Below the pieces are notes generated by a model. The model ran no database searches, was not told the DNA's origin, and worked only from the letters and a program-made list of their open reading frames with translations. Made by a program: the position numbers and the translations under genes. From Salibacterium halotolerans (lineage in GTDB: Bacteria > Bacillota > Bacilli > Bacillales > Marinococcaceae): DNA of 59,090 nucleotides. Location of the stretch: assembly GCF_900115625.1 (NCBI RefSeq), contig NZ_FOXD01000020.1, positions 1 through 59,090 of the forward strand. The letters run 5' to 3'. Positions 56,217 through 59,090 of this stretch are shown piece after piece (positions within the stretch are counted from its first letter, which is position 1; each line of letters opens with the position of its first letter).

Positions 56217-56267
56217 CAGCTCCGGTTCGTTGCCCAATCGGCGGGCTCCCTGCTGATGTTGAATGTA

Positions 56268-56873
56268 TCAGCCGCCCCCTCCGCCGCCGGAAGAAGAACC
56301 GCCGCCTTGACTGCCGCCCTTGCTCATCTGCTTTTCCGCTACTTTATCCAGAATGTTGGTGATTTTTGTTTTAAACCGTGGGCTTTCCATCGCCTCACTC
56401 ATGATTGTCATCACCTGCTGCCGGTATTCTTTGCTTTTCATTAATTCCAGCATTGCTTTTTTCATCTCCGGATCTTTCATCACATCCATCATCATCTGTT
56501 GATATTCCGGATCCTTCATTAATTTTTTCAGCATTTTTTCGTTGTTTTTCTGCATGCTCTCGGCAAACGTTTTGGAGAACTTCGGATCTTTCAGCATTTC
56601 CTGCCAGAAGGATTTTCCTTTTTCAGCGGTTAACGTATTCTCCACTGTTTTTTTGAGAACCTCCTGGTCCATGACGATTTTTTCCCGCATCTTTTCTTCA
56701 CTCATGATATCGCTGATTGCCTGTTTGCCTTCATCAGACTTCAATAAATCAACGAGCATCTTTTTGGTTTCTTCGTATTTGGCGCTTCCTTGCTCTTCCG
56801 CTGCCTGGGCGCAGCCGGCAAGTAGTAAGAAAAGAAATAAAGACAAGGTGATTTTTTTCAACAGTACCGGCAT
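56268..56873 (-). CDS. gerD: GerD, spore germination lipoprotein
   Basis: GerD is an inner spore membrane lipoprotein needed to cluster nutrient germinant receptors. The 201-residue protein has a signal peptide with lipobox LAGC (Cys at about residue 21), long charged helices rich in KDPE and MKDPE repeats, and a Gly/Ser tail of about 17 residues. I chose the ATG at 56873 because AAAGGAG lies about nine bases upstream and the lipobox is then well placed; an upstream start at 56924 would put 17 polar residues before the signal. It is on the opposite strand from its neighbours, as in B. subtilis. Confidence 0.93.
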   Translation of the reverse strand: MPVLLKKITLSLFLFLLLAGCAQAAEEQGSAKYEETKKMLVDLLKSDEGKQAISDIMSEEKMREKIVMDQEVLKKTVENTLTAEKGKSFWQEMLKDPKFSKTFAESMQKNNEKMLKKLMKDPEYQQMMMDVMKDPEMKKAMLELMKSKEYRQQVMTIMSEAMESPRFKTKITNILDKVAEKQMSKGGSQGGGSSSGGGGGG

Positions 56874-57035
56874 GGATTCACGCTCCTTTCCATTACATGA
56901 ATGCACTGGTGTTTTGCTTAACATGCTCAGATGTGAAAAAATTATGCATGGATAGGAGGGTGTGTAGCTTTTTGCTGTATGGATTGGTAAAATCAGTACG
57001 GAAATGATTCATTTCTATAGAGGAGCGCGATAGCG

Positions 57036-57650
57036 TTGAATACACGAAAACTCGTTTATCTGTTTTTTTCCACGCTGCTGATCGGCGCCTCAAGTGGTGC
57101 TGTTATTGGGGTCCTGCTTGATACAGATACATACTTCGGCGGCGGTTTTCTCAATTTCTTCTTCGGATTGCTGTGGATGTTTGGTGTAAGTGCTGCGATC
57201 AGTCTGGTCGCGCAGATGGGGTATTTTGCCTATCTTACCCTGCAGCGGTTTGCTTTAGGGGTATTTAAATCCGTGAAACTTTGGAACCGTATCCAGGTGG
57301 TGCTGGTGCTCTTTGTACTGTTTGACTTGATTTATCTGCGGTACATTTCATTTGCCGACGAAGGAGAAACTCTCGCCGGTTATATGGTGATGCCGCTGCT
57401 TCTTCTCGCGTACTGCCTACTGACAGCTTACTGGAAACAGCGGGAAACGAACAAAGAAACATTCATGCCGGCACTGTTTTTTATGTTTGTTGTGACGACG
57501 ATTGAGTGGGTTCCGGCGTTAACGGTGGATGTTGTGAACGATACGAAGTGGCTCTGGATTTATGTCACTCCGCTTCTGGCCGCTAACACATGGCAGCTGC
57601 TTCTTTTGCACCGATTAACAGGAGACGGAAGAAAGAAAGCTTCCAATTAA
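57036..57650 (+). CDS. kbaA: KbaA, KinB-signalling activation membrane protein
   Basis: KbaA is needed for the KinB branch of the sporulation phosphorelay. The 204-residue protein has about six hydrophobic segments (around residues 7-28, 36-60, 88-107, 115-131, 144-163 and 172-190). It matches B. subtilis KbaA in position (gerD-kbaA-pdaB) and size. The start is TTG 57036 with AGAGGAG (57018-57024) upstream. The biochemical role is not known. Confidence 0.9.
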   Translation: MNTRKLVYLFFSTLLIGASSGAVIGVLLDTDTYFGGGFLNFFFGLLWMFGVSAAISLVAQMGYFAYLTLQRFALGVFKSVKLWNRIQVVLVLFVLFDLIYLRYISFADEGETLAGYMVMPLLLLAYCLLTAYWKQRETNKETFMPALFFMFVVTTIEWVPALTVDVVNDTKWLWIYVTPLLAANTWQLLLLHRLTGDGRKKASN

Positions 57651-57651
57651 A

Positions 57652-57661
57652 CAAACGTTTG
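57652..57661. promoter_or_regulatory. CAAACGTTTG palindrome between kbaA and pdaB
   Basis: This is the same 10-base palindrome as at 55038-55047. It sits two bases after the kbaA stop, between convergent genes, so it is not at a promoter I can see. Confidence 0.4.
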
Positions 57662-57688
57662 ATGAGGAGGAGCGCACGGGCCGCTGCC

Positions 57689-58456
57689 TCAAGGTGAAGC
57701 CAGCTCCTCCACGTCTGTTTCCGCCTGGGAAATAAGTTCATCAAGAGAAGCAAACGTATATCCTTTTTCCCGGACATCTTCAATAATCTCAGGCAGCGCT
57801 TCGCCGGTCTGCTCCGCGGAATCGGAAGCGTGGAGCATGATAACGTCACCCGGCTGCATTGCTCCCGTTACATCTGATACGATCTGATTCACCCCCGGAT
57901 TTTCCCAGTCATTTCCCCCAACACTCCAGTGCACCGTTGTATACCCGAATGTCGAGATGGTTTCCAGTACAGAAGGGGTGAAATCACCATGCGGCGGCCG
58001 GAAATACTCAACATCGATACCGGTAACGTCATTGATTTTTTTATGACTTAAATTCAGATCGCGTATGATTTCGTCTTTATCCATGTTCGGATAATGTTCA
58101 TACCTGTAGCCGTGGCTGCCGATCGTGTGACCGTCTTCCATCATCCGTTCCATGATGTCCGGGTGACGCTCCGCCCATGCTCCTGAAACAAAAAACGCTG
58201 CTTCTACTTCTTTTTCTTTCAATGTATCAAGAATAGGAAGAGCCCGGTCCTCCCCCCAGCTGATGTTGAACGTCAAGGCGGTTTTTTTCTCATCTATGTC
58301 CGCCCGATAGAAAGCAGAGGGTCCTTCCTCCGTAGAGAAAACAGGCAGCACGGAACGGTTCATCCATACCCCTGTGATGATGGTGCACAAAGCGATGATT
58401 GCCAAAATGTACGTATACATGCGGCGGCTTGTGAGTATCCAAACTTTTCTGGCCAA
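57689..58456 (-). CDS. pdaB: PdaB, polysaccharide deacetylase-like sporulation protein
   Basis: PdaB is needed to maintain spores after late sporulation. The 255-residue protein has an N-terminal membrane anchor (about residues 14-33) and a NodB-type domain (about 57-245): TFNISWGED near residue 63, SHGYRYEHY near residue 112, RPPHGDF near residue 150 and LHASDS near residue 208. In B. subtilis PdaB the first motif reads TFDISWGDE; here the Asp is Asn64, at the position of a catalytic residue in active deacetylases. The start is TTG at 58456 with AAAGGAG nine bases upstream on the minus strand. Confidence 0.92.
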   Translation of the reverse strand: MARKVWILTSRRMYTYILAIIALCTIITGVWMNRSVLPVFSTEEGPSAFYRADIDEKKTALTFNISWGEDRALPILDTLKEKEVEAAFFVSGAWAERHPDIMERMMEDGHTIGSHGYRYEHYPNMDKDEIIRDLNLSHKKINDVTGIDVEYFRPPHGDFTPSVLETISTFGYTTVHWSVGGNDWENPGVNQIVSDVTGAMQPGDVIMLHASDSAEQTGEALPEIIEDVREKGYTFASLDELISQAETDVEELASP

Positions 58457-58663
58457 CGCATTCGTCTCCTTTCCTCAGGTGGTCCTGTCCTAACTATATT
58501 CCTTTTGGGACAAGATATGACGGAACAGATCGCTGAACCATTCATCTCTGTACACGAAAAAGAAAGACACTCCATAGGATGGGGAAAAAGAGCAGTGCAG
58601 ATAAAGGTTTACGGGGAAAAGCGGCAAAAATGAGGGGAACATTAAATTTTTTTAAGAAAGGGA
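58457..58663. other. Spacer between divergent pdaB and the rRNA operon
   Basis: This 207-base stretch carries the pdaB leader on the minus strand. I could not identify a sporulation sigma factor promoter with confidence and see no other feature. Confidence 0.5.
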
Positions 58664-58692
58664 TTGACCGTACCCTCCCTGCGTGTTAAATT
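58664..58692 (+). promoter_or_regulatory. rRNA promoter P1
   Basis: TTGACC (58664-58669), a 17-base spacer and TAAATT (58687-58692). Upstream runs of A and T (58640-58656) could serve as an UP element. Confidence 0.6.
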
Positions 58693-58747
58693 ATTAGATG
58701 CGCCATCGAGAGAGGCGGGCATTTTAATGAACATTCACATTTAGTTG

Positions 58748-58776
58748 TTGACTTTGTTTTCATTAAATGATACTAT
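58748..58776 (+). promoter_or_regulatory. rRNA promoter P2
   Basis: TTGACT (58748-58753), a 17-base spacer and TACTAT (58771-58776), about 130 bases before 16S. Tandem P1-P2 promoters are usual for Bacillus rRNA operons. Confidence 0.8.
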
Positions 58777-58808
58777 AATTAAGTCGCTAATTAAGCGGCG
58801 CTGACATC

Positions 58809-58821
58809 TGCCCTTTGAAAA
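58809..58821 (+). promoter_or_regulatory. rRNA boxA antitermination site
   Basis: TGCCCTTTGAAAA differs by one base from the boxA consensus of Bacillus rRNA leaders. It would load the NusB-S10 antitermination complex. Confidence 0.85.
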
Positions 58822-58906
58822 TTGAATGAAAGTCAAGCGTCTGTCAATTCAAATGACTGTTTTTCGGTCATTACAGATAAGAAACACAGTGCAGCATCAA
58901 ACTTTT

Positions 58907-59090
58907 TTATTGGAGAGTTTGATCCTGGCTCAGGACGAACGCTGGCGGCGTGCCTAATACATGCAAGTCGAGCGCGGGAAGCAGGTAGATCCCTCCGGGG
59001 TGAAACCTGTGGAACGAGCGGCGGACGGGTGAGTAACACGTGGGCAACCTGCCTGAAAGTCCGGGATAACCCCGGGAAACCGGAGCTAAT
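58907..59090 (+). rRNA. rrs: 16S ribosomal RNA, 5' part
   Basis: The segment GAGAGTTTGATCCTGGCTCA at 58913-58932, followed by GGACGAACGCTGGCGGCGTG, is the classic start of bacterial 16S rRNA. The 5' end is set at 58907 by counting back from position 8. The gene runs off the right edge after about 184 bases. The sequence is of Firmicutes type, with GCGTGCCTAATACATGCAAG. A small hairpin in the leader (58853-58872) belongs to the precursor. Confidence 0.96.

Noticed and set aside
55119-56237. Antisense open frame (372 codons) opposite salA
   Set aside because: Covers a conserved gene and its terminator; no family features.
58457-58540. SigG-type promoter for pdaB on the minus strand
   Set aside because: Expected from B. 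subtilis, but no pair of hexamers with proper spacing was convincing by eye.

Overview
The window is a core-genome block from a spore-forming Bacillaceae (Firmicutes). Gene order closely follows the Bacillus subtilis arrangement from ctsR to pdaB. The sporulation genes cwlD, gerD, kbaA and pdaB, the strong AAGGAGG ribosome-binding sites and the frequent TTG/GTG starts support this. Base composition is moderate (close to half G+C by eye), above B. subtilis, so a relative such as an alkaliphilic or halophilic Bacillaceae is plausible; the species cannot be fixed from the sequence alone.

Layout: (1) 1-690, a tandem array of about 260-bp palindrome-rich repeats. (2) 694-6122, an MgtC-family gene, then the heat-shock operon ctsR-mcsA-mcsB-clpC behind a clear CtsR operator. 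(3) 6230-16621, radA, yacL, ispD-ispF, gltX, a cysteine T-box, cysE-cysS-mrnC-rlmB-rae1 and sigH. disA, expected between radA and yacL, is absent. (4) 16622-20430, a frameshifted remnant that looks like rpmG, then secE-nusG and rplK-rplA-rplJ-rplL with an L10 leader. (5) 20560-33602, a methyltransferase, rpoB-rpoC, a YbxF-type L7Ae protein, rpsL-rpsG-fusA-tuf. (6) 33693-48948, the S10-spc-alpha ribosomal protein superoperon with secY, adk, map, infA, rpmJ and rpoA. (7) 49164-53415, ecfA1-ecfA2-ecfT-truA and rplM-rpsI. (8) 53800-58456, ybaK, cwlD, salA, gerD, kbaA, pdaB. (9) 58664-59090, tandem rRNA promoters, boxA and the first about 184 bases of 16S rRNA.

Functionally the block joins protein quality control (McsB tags proteins with phosphoarginine for ClpCP), transcription (RNA polymerase subunits, NusG, SigH), translation (most ribosomal proteins, EF-G, EF-Tu, IF-1, two tRNA synthetases), Sec export, vitamin uptake energising (ECF module) and spore cortex, germination and phosphorelay functions. 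Regulation is visible as promoters with 17-18 bp spacers, a CtsR box, a T-box, L10 and L13 leaders, a probable S10 leader and intrinsic terminators.

I found no convincing new multi-gene system. The best leads are the palindromic repeat array and a possibly related noncoding island near 53.5 kb, the decayed rpmG and missing disA, a hairpin that buries the cwlD ribosome-binding site, an unusual nusG ribosome-binding spacer, the long hairpin-rich rpoB leader, and an adenylate kinase whose zinc site has lost two cysteines.
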